NCBI GenBank assembly: GCA_017853815.1
Contig: JAFMIT010000068.1
Coordinates: 1 to 8,828 of the forward strand
Origin: Actinomycetota bacterium
Lineage (GTDB): Bacteria > Actinomycetota > Actinomycetes > S36-B12 > UBA5976
Direction: 5' to 3'
DNA length: 8,828 bases
In this document: one piece after another, positions 1 to 6,018 of the stretch
Layout: every line of letters starts with the position of its first letter
How positions within the stretch are numbered: the stretch's first letter is position 1
Notes under the pieces: model-generated
Told to the model about the DNA's origin: nothing
The model's input: the letters and a program-made list of their open reading frames with translations, nothing else
Databases searched by the model: none
Translations under genes and position numbers: made by a program

Positions 1-390
<390 letters not shown>

Positions 391-392
<2 letters not shown>

Positions 393-396
393 GGAG
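391..396 (+). promoter_or_regulatory. Ribosome binding site of fabI
   Basis: AGGGAG overlaps the last two bases of the fabG stop codon and lies 6 nt before ATG 403. It is a good Shine-Dalgarno match and decides the fabI start in favour of 403 over the in-frame ATG at 367, which lies inside fabG. Confidence 0.8.
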
Positions 397-402
397 ATCA
401 AC

Positions 403-1170
403 ATGGGAATTCTTCAAGGTAAACGCATTCTGGTGACAGGTGTCCTGACAGAACAGTCGATTGCATATCACGTCGCAAGACTTGCTCAAGAAGAAGGCGC
501 CACCATCATTCTGACTGGTTTCGGGCGCGGCCTTTCGCTCACCCGACGGGTGGCTGCGAAGCTCGGTGCTGAGGTCCCAGTCATTGAATTGGATGTGACG
601 AACCAAGAACATCTCGACGCCTTGGCCACGAATGTTCGCCAACATGTTGATGGTCTCGACGGCGTATTGCACTCAATCGGTTTCGCTCCACAGTCTGCAC
701 TTGGTGGAAATTTCTTGAACACCACGTGGGAAGACGTTTCGGTTGCAGTTCATGTATCTGCTTTCTCGTTGAAGTCTCTCGCTGTAGCAGCTGAGCCTCT
801 TATGACGCGTGGTTCATCCATCGTTGGTTTGGATTTTGATGCGACAGTTGCTTGGCCAAAATATGACTGGATGGGCGTAGCAAAAGCGGCCTTCGAATCA
901 ACCAACCGTTACCTAGCAGTCTTTCTTGGTGACAAGGGCATTCGCTGCAATCTCGTCGCTGCAGGCCCTATCTCTACTATGGCTGCCAAGAGCATTCCTG
1001 CTTTCGAAATCTTTGAAGGTCTTTGGGGCGATCGTGCGCCTCTCGGCTGGGATCTTTCAGATCCGATTCCTGCAGCGAAGACCTGCGTCGGTCTGATGAG
1101 TGATTGGTTCCCTGCAACCACCGGTGAAATCGTTCATTGCGATGGTGGACTCTTCGCCACAGGTGGCTGA
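403..1170 (+). CDS. fabI: Enoyl-[acyl-carrier-protein] reductase (NADH), FabI/InhA type
   Basis: Encodes 255 residues. It catalyses the last step of each fatty acid elongation cycle, reduction of trans-2-enoyl-ACP by NADH, in the cytoplasm. The N-terminus MGILQGKRILVTGVLTEQSI is the FabI/InhA version of the nucleotide-binding start. SIGFAPQ (91-97) is the conserved loop by the nicotinamide. Phe145, Tyr154 and Lys161 in DFD...YDWMGVAK correspond in spacing to InhA Phe149, Tyr158 and Lys165. The end carries the typical RAPLGW (211-216) and LMSDWFPATTG. Similarity to mycobacterial InhA runs through the whole chain, but the region between AAGPI and WGDRAP is about ten residues shorter than I recall for InhA, so the substrate loop is reduced. 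The start at 403 is set by AGGGAG at 391-396. Its stop TGA shares one base with the next gene's ATG (TGATG). Family and operon context make the call secure; chain-length preference is inferred only. Confidence 0.96.
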   Translation: MGILQGKRILVTGVLTEQSIAYHVARLAQEEGATIILTGFGRGLSLTRRVAAKLGAEVPVIELDVTNQEHLDALATNVRQHVDGLDGVLHSIGFAPQSALGGNFLNTTWEDVSVAVHVSAFSLKSLAVAAEPLMTRGSSIVGLDFDATVAWPKYDWMGVAKAAFESTNRYLAVFLGDKGIRCNLVAAGPISTMAAKSIPAFEIFEGLWGDRAPLGWDLSDPIPAAKTCVGLMSDWFPATTGEIVHCDGGLFATGG

Positions 1171-1688
1171 TGCCTCGGCTCATCTTGATGCGCCACGCGA
1201 AGAGCGATTGGCCCGCAGGTTGTGATGATCACGATCGGCCTCTCAGTGAACGCGGCCATAGGGATGCAGCAGCAGCGGCGTCTTGGTTCGATCGACAACC
1301 GTGGCAGATTGATCTCGCCGTGGTCTCGTCAGCGAAAAGGACCCAAGAAACATTTTCGGACATGGCGAGGGTTCTGGCATACCCCTTGATCAAGGTTGAT
1401 GAACCGAAAATCTATGAAGCTGCCACCTCTGAAATTTTGGACGTCATCCGTCAACAAACGTGTGAAAGTCTCTTGGTGGTGGGTCATGGTCCGGGAATCC
1501 CTCGATTGGCCATCACACTCTCACAGGGGGAGATCCCGGTGGAATTGGAACGTCGAGGAAATTATCCGACGTGTGCAATATCAGTTCTCGAATCCGAGGT
1601 TCCGTGGTCGCAATGGGAGCCTGGTGTGGCGCGCTTTATTGACTTCGAAGTGCCACGCGCTCATCCTGAGAGTGAAGACACGGACTGA
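1170..1688 (+). CDS. SixA-like histidine phosphatase family protein
   Basis: Encodes 172 residues of the histidine phosphatase (phosphoglycerate mutase-like) superfamily, closest by eye to SixA, which removes phosphate from phosphohistidine in proteins. The catalytic LMRHAKSDW (6-14) contains Arg8 and the phospho-accepting His9; SAKRTQET gives the second Arg57; IYEA gives acid Glu83; VGHGPGI gives the second histidine, His106. The short length, without the large insertion of phosphoglycerate mutases, fits SixA. No signal peptide or membrane segment is seen, so it should be cytoplasmic. ATG 1170 overlaps the fabI TGA by one base; AGGTGG at 1161-1166 is very close to the start, so translation is probably coupled to fabI. 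The substrate is unknown: actinobacteria often lack the ArcB-type phosphorelay on which E. coli SixA was studied, so a small-molecule phosphate ester is also possible. An in-frame ATG at 1137 would lie inside fabI and is not preferred. Confidence 0.85.
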   Translation: MPRLILMRHAKSDWPAGCDDHDRPLSERGHRDAAAAASWFDRQPWQIDLAVVSSAKRTQETFSDMARVLAYPLIKVDEPKIYEAATSEILDVIRQQTCESLLVVGHGPGIPRLAITLSQGEIPVELERRGNYPTCAISVLESEVPWSQWEPGVARFIDFEVPRAHPESEDTD

Positions 1689-1710
1689 GTCCTGCCTGCG
1701 GACGCTCAGT
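1684..1710. terminator. Candidate bidirectional terminator hairpin between sixA-like gene and serB
   Basis: ACTGAG (1684-1689) pairs with CTCAGT (1705-1710), and TCC (1690-1692) with GGA (1700-1702). There is a 7-nt loop and a 2-nt bulge at 1703-1704. The hairpin spans both stop codons: TGA 1686-1688 of the plus-strand gene and TCA 1706-1708 (TGA on the minus strand) of serB. No T-run follows on either strand, so it would be a non-canonical terminator or a 3'-end stabilising hairpin. It is the only candidate for ending either transcript here. Confidence 0.4.
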
Positions 1711-2911
1711 TGATAACGGGGTAGTCATTTCCGCGCCCTGTTGAGGCGTCGAATTCTTCAACTTCCTCGCGGCTAATGCCGAGGAGATACAGAACTGTGT
1801 CCAAGTAGGGCACGTTGACAGAGGTATCAGCGGCATCTCTGACAACTGGTTTGGCATTGAATGCAATACCAAGTCCTGCCACTGCGAGCATGTCAAGGTC
1901 GTTGGCGCCGTCGCCAACGGCGACTGTTCGGTGGAGTGGAATTCCGTGCTCTTGAGCCAACTCGATGAGAGCCTGTGCTTTTGCGGCTCGATCGATAACA
2001 GTTCCAAGAACTCGTCCCGTGAGATGACCGTCGATGACCTCGAGCTCATTGGCGCGGGTATGGTCGACACCAAGCGAACGCCCCAGTGGCTCCACGACTT
2101 GTGAAAAGCCGCCGGATACCAACGCAACGTGGTAGCCGAGTGAGGTCAAAACTCGACAGAGAGTCCGTGCGCCTGGAGTGAGTCGCAACTCCGAGAAGAC
2201 CGATTCAAATACAGACTCCGGAAGACCCTTAAGAAGGGCAACCCGCTCGCGTAGAGATTGTTCAAAATCGAGCTCGCCCGCCATCGCGCGCTGAGTGATG
2301 TCACGAACCGCTGCTTCGACTCCTGCGTGTCTAGCCAAAAGTTCGACGACTTCGTCCTGGATCACGGTGGAGTCCACGTCCATAACGACGAGCTGGCGAC
2401 CACGACGATTAATGCCACCTTGTTGCACTGCGACATCGATGCCTTCGGCTGCTGCCAACAGCGCAAGCCGCTGGCGGAGAGTGGTTAGTTCAGCGCCGCT
2501 CACCGACAACTCGAGGGCGGTGACGGGGTAGGAGGCAATCCGTTCGATGCGATCGATGTTTGCCTCAGTTTCAGCGATTGCGGTGGCCAAGTGAGCAAAA
2601 GCTCCAGAGGTCAAAGGAGCACCGAGCACTGTGACGGTTTGTCGATGACTCGCAGAAGTTTCAGCAACCTCGCTCACAGCCGAACTTACTTGCATGCCGA
2701 GCGGCTCAAGGTTTGTCTGCGCGGCAGAAATGATGCTGGGGATGTTGGTGTCGCCAGAGACATCAATCAAGACACTCAATGTGAGTAATCCCTGAACGAC
2801 GACCTGTTCCACATCCACCACTTGGACGCCTCGTGGAATGCACGAGAACAGAGCGGAGGTGACTCCTGGTCGGTCCGATCCTGTGATGTTGAGCAACAAG
2901 CTACGCGGCAC
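1706..2911 (-). CDS. serB: Phosphoserine phosphatase SerB, two ACT domains plus HAD domain
   Basis: Encodes 401 residues from GTG 2911. It hydrolyses O-phosphoserine to serine, the last step of serine synthesis, in the cytoplasm. Two ACT-type regulatory domains come first (about residues 4-75 and 90-165), then a HAD phosphatase domain (about 172-385). HAD motif I is MDVDSTV with nucleophile Asp178 and Asp180; motif II is VSGGF with Ser266; the motif III lysine is Lys311 in AAKAQAL; motif IV is GDGANDLDML (333-342). Length and layout match mycobacterial SerB2 (about 409 aa). The GTG start gives MPRSLLLNITGSDRPGVTSALF, which lines up with the SerB2 N-terminus; starts further upstream would run into the divergent ABC gene. 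ACT domains suggest control by amino acid binding. The gene is convergent with the sixA-like gene (17 bases between) and divergent from the ABC ATPase (49 bases). A TACTCT box 6 nt before the GTG suggests a leaderless transcript. Confidence 0.93.
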   Translation of the reverse strand: MPRSLLLNITGSDRPGVTSALFSCIPRGVQVVDVEQVVVQGLLTLSVLIDVSGDTNIPSIISAAQTNLEPLGMQVSSAVSEVAETSASHRQTVTVLGAPLTSGAFAHLATAIAETEANIDRIERIASYPVTALELSVSGAELTTLRQRLALLAAAEGIDVAVQQGGINRRGRQLVVMDVDSTVIQDEVVELLARHAGVEAAVRDITQRAMAGELDFEQSLRERVALLKGLPESVFESVFSELRLTPGARTLCRVLTSLGYHVALVSGGFSQVVEPLGRSLGVDHTRANELEVIDGHLTGRVLGTVIDRAAKAQALIELAQEHGIPLHRTVAVGDGANDLDMLAVAGLGIAFNAKPVVRDAADTSVNVPYLDTVLYLLGISREEVEEFDASTGRGNDYPVIN

Positions 2912-2917
2912 AGGCGA

Positions 2918-2923
2918 AGAGTA
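2918..2923 (-). promoter_or_regulatory. Candidate -10 box of serB (leaderless type)
   Basis: On the minus strand TACTCT (TAnnnT form) lies 6 nt before GTG 2911, the distance at which transcription would start on the GTG itself. No Shine-Dalgarno precedes this GTG, in keeping with a leaderless mRNA. I see no good -35 hexamer 16-18 nt upstream, so this rests on the -10 and its spacing. Confidence 0.45.
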
Positions 2924-2931
2924 GTCAACCT

Positions 2932-2956
2932 GCTCTCGACCACTGGGTAGGCTCTC
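2932..2956. repeat. Short direct repeat GCTCTC in the serB/ABC divergent promoter region
   Basis: GCTCTC occurs at 2932-2937 and 2951-2956, 19 bases apart start to start; the second copy overlaps the candidate -10 of the ABC gene. It could be a pair of regulator half-sites, but a six-base repeat is short enough to occur by chance. Confidence 0.2.
2948..2953 (+). promoter_or_regulatory. Candidate -10 box of the ABC-trmH-nudix-ung operon (leaderless type)
   Basis: TAGGCT (TAnnnT form) is 7 nt upstream of ATG 2961, so transcription would begin at or within a base of the start codon. There is no Shine-Dalgarno in front of the ATG. A convincing -35 is not visible. Confidence 0.45.
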
Positions 2957-2960
2957 ACAT

Positions 2961-3755
2961 ATGAACGCTGTCATCGAGTTTGCTGATGTCTCAGTCATCA
3001 GGGGCACGCGTGAGGTTCTTCGTGGCATCAATTGGACTGTGCGTGAAGGCGAACATTGGGTGGTGTTAGGTCCCAACGGAGCTGGCAAGACCACATTGAT
3101 TCAGTTGGCCTCCGCTCTGATTTTTCCGTCTAAAGGAATGACATCCATCCTCGGCGAAATGTTGGGATTGGTCGACGTTTTTGAGCTCAAGCCTCGTATT
3201 GGACTGTCTTCGGCGGCCATGCATGACCGGCTGTACCCCGAAGAATTGGTTCTAGATGTTGTCCGTACTGCGGCCTTCGGAATGTCGGCCCGCTGGCGCG
3301 AGGTGTATGAAGCGGAAGATGTGCAGCGAGCTCAGCAATTGCTCGACGAATGGGGTGTGGGCGAATTCGCTGCTCGGCGGTACGGCACGCTTTCCGAAGG
3401 GGAGCGCAAACGAGTTCTGATTGCGCGAGCGCTCATGTGCAATCCCGAGTTGTTGCTGCTCGATGAACCAGCCGCGGGCTTGGATATTGCCGCACGAGAG
3501 ATTTTGACGAGACAGCTGACTGATTTTTGCTCGCGGGCGGATGCACCTGTCACCGTTCACGTAACCCATCACGCCGACGAGATTCCTGCGGGTGCCACGC
3601 ATGTTTTGATGTTGCGAGATGGCAACCAAGTGGCGGCCGGTCCTATCGGTGAGACCCTCAACGATGACACCATGAGTGAAACTTTTGGATTGCCGCTTTC
3701 AGTGATCCAGAGAGACACCGCTGTGGGCAGACGATGGACTGCCTTCCCGCGTTGA
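2961..3755 (+). CDS. ABC transporter ATP-binding protein, orphan type
   Basis: Encodes 264 residues forming one nucleotide-binding domain. Walker A is GPNGAGKTT (37-45), the signature is LSEGERKR (144-151), Walker B is LLLLDEP (164-170) with AAGLD as D-loop, and the switch histidine lies in VTHHADEI (201-208). At the Q-loop position the sequence is RIGLSSA rather than the usual glutamine motif, as in ModF-like soluble ATPases. No membrane segments are present and no permease gene is adjacent, so the transported substrate, if any, cannot be named. A protein of this type lies next to serB2 in mycobacteria (from memory, Rv3041c), where it is also annotated only as an ABC ATPase. It heads a plus-strand operon; the next gene starts one base after its TGA. 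It may partner with a distant permease or act as a non-transport ATPase. Confidence 0.88.
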   Translation: MNAVIEFADVSVIRGTREVLRGINWTVREGEHWVVLGPNGAGKTTLIQLASALIFPSKGMTSILGEMLGLVDVFELKPRIGLSSAAMHDRLYPEELVLDVVRTAAFGMSARWREVYEAEDVQRAQQLLDEWGVGEFAARRYGTLSEGERKRVLIARALMCNPELLLLDEPAAGLDIAAREILTRQLTDFCSRADAPVTVHVTHHADEIPAGATHVLMLRDGNQVAAGPIGETLNDDTMSETFGLPLSVIQRDTAVGRRWTAFPR

Positions 3756-3756
3756 C

Positions 3757-4527
3757 ATGCCGAACTTAGAACAATTTCGGCGGCTCACCGATGTTGAGTG
3801 GCGAAAGTCTTTCGAAGCCGAGCATGGAATCTTTATAGCTGAAGGATTCCTGACTATCGAACGCGCTTTGCATGCGGGGCTGAAACCGCGGTTGGTACTG
3901 AGTTCGCCGAAATTTGAGCCACCACTTCGAGATTTGATGCCGCTGACGGAATTCGAGATCCTCGACGATGTTGAGATTGCAAACATCACAGGTTTTCACG
4001 TTCACCGCGGAGCATTGGCCGCGTTCGAACGACCTCGAAGTCTCACTTTGGCTGAATTGCCACAGGTCAATCGAGTTGCCGTTTTAGATGATCTAGTTGA
4101 TCACGAGAATGTGGGCACCATCATCAGAAGTGCGGCGGCCTTGGGAATCGATGCTGTGGTGCTCACCCAAACGTGTGCTGATCCACTGTATCGGCGGAGC
4201 ATCAAAACGAGCATGGGTGCAGTATTTAGTGTTCCCTGGTTTCGCGGTGGTTCCGCTTCAGAGGTTGTGGAGACTTTGCGAGCGCATGGCTTTAGTCAAT
4301 GGGCGCTGACTCCGTCCGGAACGGACCTATTGGCGATCGAAACTCACGTTGATCAACCGCTCGCATTGTGGTTGGGCAACGAAGGCGTTGGTCTACCGCT
4401 AGCGATTATGTCCGCAGTAGATCGGCGGGTCTCCATTAGCATGACGCGAGATGTTGACTCCATCAACGTAGCTGCCGCTGCTGCAATCGTATTTTGGGCG
4501 ACGAGGACGGCGAGTCAGGTTGAGTAA
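3757..4527 (+). CDS. TrmH/SpoU family RNA 2'-O-methyltransferase
   Basis: Encodes 256 residues. Members of this SPOUT family transfer a methyl group from S-adenosylmethionine to the ribose 2'-O of a tRNA or rRNA nucleotide, and their C-terminal domain forms a trefoil knot. An N-terminal substrate-binding region (about 1-95, with EGFLTIERAL at 29-38) resembles the domain of rRNA-type members such as RlmB/TsnR. The three SpoU motifs follow: motif 1 with Asn118 and Arg124 in DHENVGTIIRSAAALG, motif 2 LWLGNEGVGL (204-213), and motif 3 with Ser235 and Asn237 in SINVAAAAAI. Family assignment is safe; which RNA and which nucleotide are modified cannot be read from the sequence. The ATG follows the upstream TGA by one base with no Shine-Dalgarno, so translation probably depends on the ABC gene. 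A 30-base gap separates it from the next gene. Confidence 0.92.
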   Translation: MPNLEQFRRLTDVEWRKSFEAEHGIFIAEGFLTIERALHAGLKPRLVLSSPKFEPPLRDLMPLTEFEILDDVEIANITGFHVHRGALAAFERPRSLTLAELPQVNRVAVLDDLVDHENVGTIIRSAAALGIDAVVLTQTCADPLYRRSIKTSMGAVFSVPWFRGGSASEVVETLRAHGFSQWALTPSGTDLLAIETHVDQPLALWLGNEGVGLPLAIMSAVDRRVSISMTRDVDSINVAAAAAIVFWATRTASQVE

Positions 4528-4544
4528 ACGACACCAAAGACAGC

Positions 4545-4550
4545 GAAGGA
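4545..4550 (+). promoter_or_regulatory. Ribosome binding site of the DUF4916/NUDIX-like gene
   Basis: GAAGGA lies 7 nt before GTG 4558 and supports that start codon. It is one of only two clear Shine-Dalgarno sites in the window. Confidence 0.65.
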
Positions 4551-4557
4551 CAATGTT

Positions 4558-5094
4558 GTGACAGCGGAAATCGATGCTCAGGCAGCGTGGTTGGGCTCAC
4601 ACGAAATGGACGCGGCGCGTCAACGCTTGCCGATGGTCTATCTCAACATCGTGCCGGTGCGCGTTTCAAGTGCAGGCGAAGTCACCCACGTCGGTCTGTT
4701 GCTTCGCGGAACCCCCAGCGGAGAAATCAGCCGTTCCATCATCACTGGGCGGGTTCTGTACGGTGAACGAGTCCGCGATGCCATGGTGAGGCACATCGAA
4801 AAGGATCTCGGTCCAGTGGCGTTCCCTCGCATTCCTGTTTCGCTTCAGCCATTTGATGTGTTCGAATATTTCCCCGATGCGGCCGTGACTGGGTTCCATG
4901 ACCCCCGGCAACACGCTGTTGCCTTGGCCTACGCAGTCGTCGTCACAGGAGATTGCCAGCCATCTCAGGACGCGCTCGAATTGACCTGGCTCACCATCAA
5001 GGACGCGTCGTCCGAACAGATTCGCAGCGAAATGCTTGGGGGACATGATCGAGTGATGCGGGCGGCGCTCGCACATATGGGCGCTCAGTTGTAA
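4558..5094 (+). CDS. NUDIX hydrolase-like protein, DUF4916 type
   Basis: Encodes 178 residues from GTG 4558 (GAAGGA 7 nt upstream). It resembles the actinobacterial family annotated as DUF4916 or NUDIX-like, recognised from LPMVYLNIVPVRV (24-36), SIITGRVLYGERVRDAMVRHIEKDLGPV (60-87), a QPFDVFEYFPD segment (97-107) and FHDPRQHAVALAY (113-125). Residues 64-86 fit the frame of the Nudix box (G, five residues, E, seven residues, R...G), but the metal-binding core is altered: where the consensus has REUXEE there is R78-H79-I80-E81-K82-D83. Pyrophosphohydrolase activity is therefore doubtful, and no substrate can be proposed. A similar gene lies near serB2 and its ABC ATPase in mycobacteria (from memory, Rv3040c), so the grouping seems conserved. 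No signal peptide or membrane segment. The next gene, ung, begins 3 bases after the stop. Confidence 0.82.
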   Translation: MTAEIDAQAAWLGSHEMDAARQRLPMVYLNIVPVRVSSAGEVTHVGLLLRGTPSGEISRSIITGRVLYGERVRDAMVRHIEKDLGPVAFPRIPVSLQPFDVFEYFPDAAVTGFHDPRQHAVALAYAVVVTGDCQPSQDALELTWLTIKDASSEQIRSEMLGGHDRVMRAALAHMGAQL

Positions 5095-5097
5095 TCA

Positions 5098-5793
5098 ATG
5101 ATTGCCACCGAAGATCTTCTGCGCACTGTGGATGAGTCGTGGCTAGCGGTGTTGGAACCCCAGCGTGAAATCATCTCTCGGATAGCGCAGGATCTATCGA
5201 GGCTTCAGGCTGAAGGAACTCGACTAGCTCCCGCTGCTGATCAAATCTTTCGGAGTTTGCGAGTTCCGCTGTCCTCGGTTCGCGTGGTCTTAATTGGACA
5301 GGATCCCTATCCCACGCAGGGGCATGCGGTGGGCTGGTCATTCTCAGTGCCCGACAGCCTTTCGGCACTGCCTCGAAGTTTGCGAAATATCTTCCTCGAA
5401 CTGCAAAGCGACGTGGGTTGTTCCGCGCCTAAGAATGGCGACCTTTCGGGTTGGGTGGATCAAGGCGTTTTGCTTCTTAATCGCAGCCTAAGCGTCACTG
5501 TCGGGCGACCCGGGAGCCATAGGAGCCTTGGGTGGAACGCCGTGACTGAAGCTGTTGTTGGAGCGATCGCGCTGGAGAAGTTGCCACTCGCAGCCATCCT
5601 GTGGGGAAGCGATGCGCAAGAACTCGCGTCACACTTCGAGCCCGACCAAATCATTTCTTCAGTTCATCCGAGCCCACTGAGCGCACATAGAGGTTTTTTT
5701 GGTTCGCGCCCCTTTTCACGCGCGAACTCGATTCTCGTGGCTCAAGGGGCTGACCCGATCAATTGGTGCGAGACGAGCGCTAGCAACAGGTAG
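5098..5793 (+). CDS. ung: Uracil-DNA glycosylase, family 1
   Basis: Encodes 231 residues. Ung removes uracil from DNA, from dUTP misincorporation or cytosine deamination, and starts base excision repair. The water-activating motif is GQDPYPTQGHAVGWSFSV with Asp69 and Tyr71 (67-84); Asn128 in LLLNRSL contacts uracil; the DNA-intercalation loop is HPSPLSAHRGFFGSRPFSRAN (190-210) with His190. Proline follows the Tyr where E. coli Ung has His (GQDPYH), a variant usual in actinobacterial Ung such as that of M. tuberculosis. Length is normal for the family. ATG 5098 has no Shine-Dalgarno and lies 3 bases after the previous stop, so reinitiation by ribosomes leaving the NUDIX-like gene is likely. 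A strong hairpin terminator starts 20 bases after its stop. It is the last gene of the operon that begins at 2961. Confidence 0.96.
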   Translation: MIATEDLLRTVDESWLAVLEPQREIISRIAQDLSRLQAEGTRLAPAADQIFRSLRVPLSSVRVVLIGQDPYPTQGHAVGWSFSVPDSLSALPRSLRNIFLELQSDVGCSAPKNGDLSGWVDQGVLLLNRSLSVTVGRPGSHRSLGWNAVTEAVVGAIALEKLPLAAILWGSDAQELASHFEPDQIISSVHPSPLSAHRGFFGSRPFSRANSILVAQGADPINWCETSASNR

Positions 5794-5813
5794 GGCGATC
5801 TTCGGAGAAAGCA

Positions 5814-5839
5814 AAAGACCCGACCGAAGTCGGGTCTTT
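5814..5839. terminator. Bidirectional intrinsic terminator between ung and tRNA-Leu
   Basis: A perfect 11-bp stem pairs AAAGACCCGAC (5814-5824) with GTCGGGTCTTT (5829-5839) around a CGAA loop. On the minus strand the right flank reads TCTTTTGCTTTCT, a good U-rich tail for tRNA-Leu transcripts. On the plus strand the tail after ung is only TCTTTGTGT, weaker but usable. The stem begins one base beyond the tRNA 3' end. Confidence 0.9.
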
Positions 5840-5840
5840 G

Positions 5841-5924
5841 TGTCCGAGGGGGGACTTGAACCCCCATCCCCTTGCGAGGACTAGCACCTCAAGCTAGCGC
5901 GTCTGCCTATTCCGCCACCCGGAC
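5841..5924 (-). tRNA. tRNA-Leu, anticodon GAG
   Basis: This 84-nt type II tRNA is on the minus strand. The acceptor stem pairs GTCCGGG (5' end at 5924) with CTCGGAC, with one G-T wobble, and the discriminator base is A at 5841. The D arm has stem GCG/CGC and a loop with AATAGG. The anticodon stem CTAGC/GCTAG encloses TTGAGGT, giving anticodon GAG (complement at 5888-5890). The variable region is 15 nt, TCCTCGCAAGGGGAT, and can pair internally as leucine tRNAs do. The T arm is GGGGG-TTCAAGT-CCCCC. CCA is not encoded: the bases after A73 are CAA, so it must be added after transcription. It reads CUC and CUU leucine codons. A terminator follows one base later and a promoter lies about 40 nt upstream. 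Confidence 0.97.
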
Positions 5925-5963
5925 GGGTGCGCACAGCCGATGGGTGGCCGTACGAGCGGGCGA

Positions 5964-5991
5964 ACATTACCAAGTTCTCAGGTGTTGTCAT
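5964..5991 (-). promoter_or_regulatory. Candidate promoter of tRNA-Leu
   Basis: On the minus strand ATGACA (5991-5986) and TAATGT (5969-5964) are 16 nt apart, close to the -35/-10 consensus TTGACA/TATAAT. Transcription would start near 5957 and give a 5' leader of about 33 nt for removal by RNase P. Confidence 0.55.
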
Positions 5992-6012
5992 ACGCAGGGT
6001 ACTTGGCACACT
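5985..6012 (+). promoter_or_regulatory. Weak candidate promoter of the M20 peptidase gene
   Basis: TTGTCA (5985-5990) is five of six to the -35 consensus. Sixteen nt further, CACACT (6007-6012) is a poor -10 but ends 6 nt before ATG 6019, as for a leaderless start. The -35 overlaps that of the opposing tRNA promoter. No Shine-Dalgarno is seen before the ATG. Confidence 0.25.
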
Positions 6013-6018
6013 TCTCCT

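Noticed and set aside
1636..2127. 163-codon minus-strand open frame within serB, and similar long shadow frames (for example 3252-3629 and 6586-6966)
   Set aside because: They lie inside well-supported genes in other frames and show no recognisable motif or start signal.
2912..3094. N-terminal extension of serB to ATG codons at 3094, 2998 or 2974
   Set aside because: It would overlap the start of the divergent ABC gene, and the added residues have no counterpart in SerB2. GTG 2911 gives a start that aligns directly.
5296..5352. GQDPYP instead of GQDPYH in the Ung active-site motif
   Set aside because: It looks like a loss of a key residue compared with E. coli, but proline here is usual for actinobacterial Ung; the catalytic Asp and Tyr are present.
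5699..5884. Plus-strand open frame ending in SEGGLEPPSPCED
   Set aside because: It runs over the terminator and antisense to tRNA-Leu. The GGLEPP ending is the well-known translation of the reverse complement of a tRNA T arm, a common false gene.
5970..6006. Inverted repeat CCAAGT...ACTTGG upstream of the M20 gene
   Set aside because: Six-base arms separated by 25 bases with no extension of pairing; likely chance.
5872..6018. Upstream extension of the M20 peptidase frame
   Set aside because: The extension is translated through the tRNA-Leu gene and its promoter and shows no family similarity.
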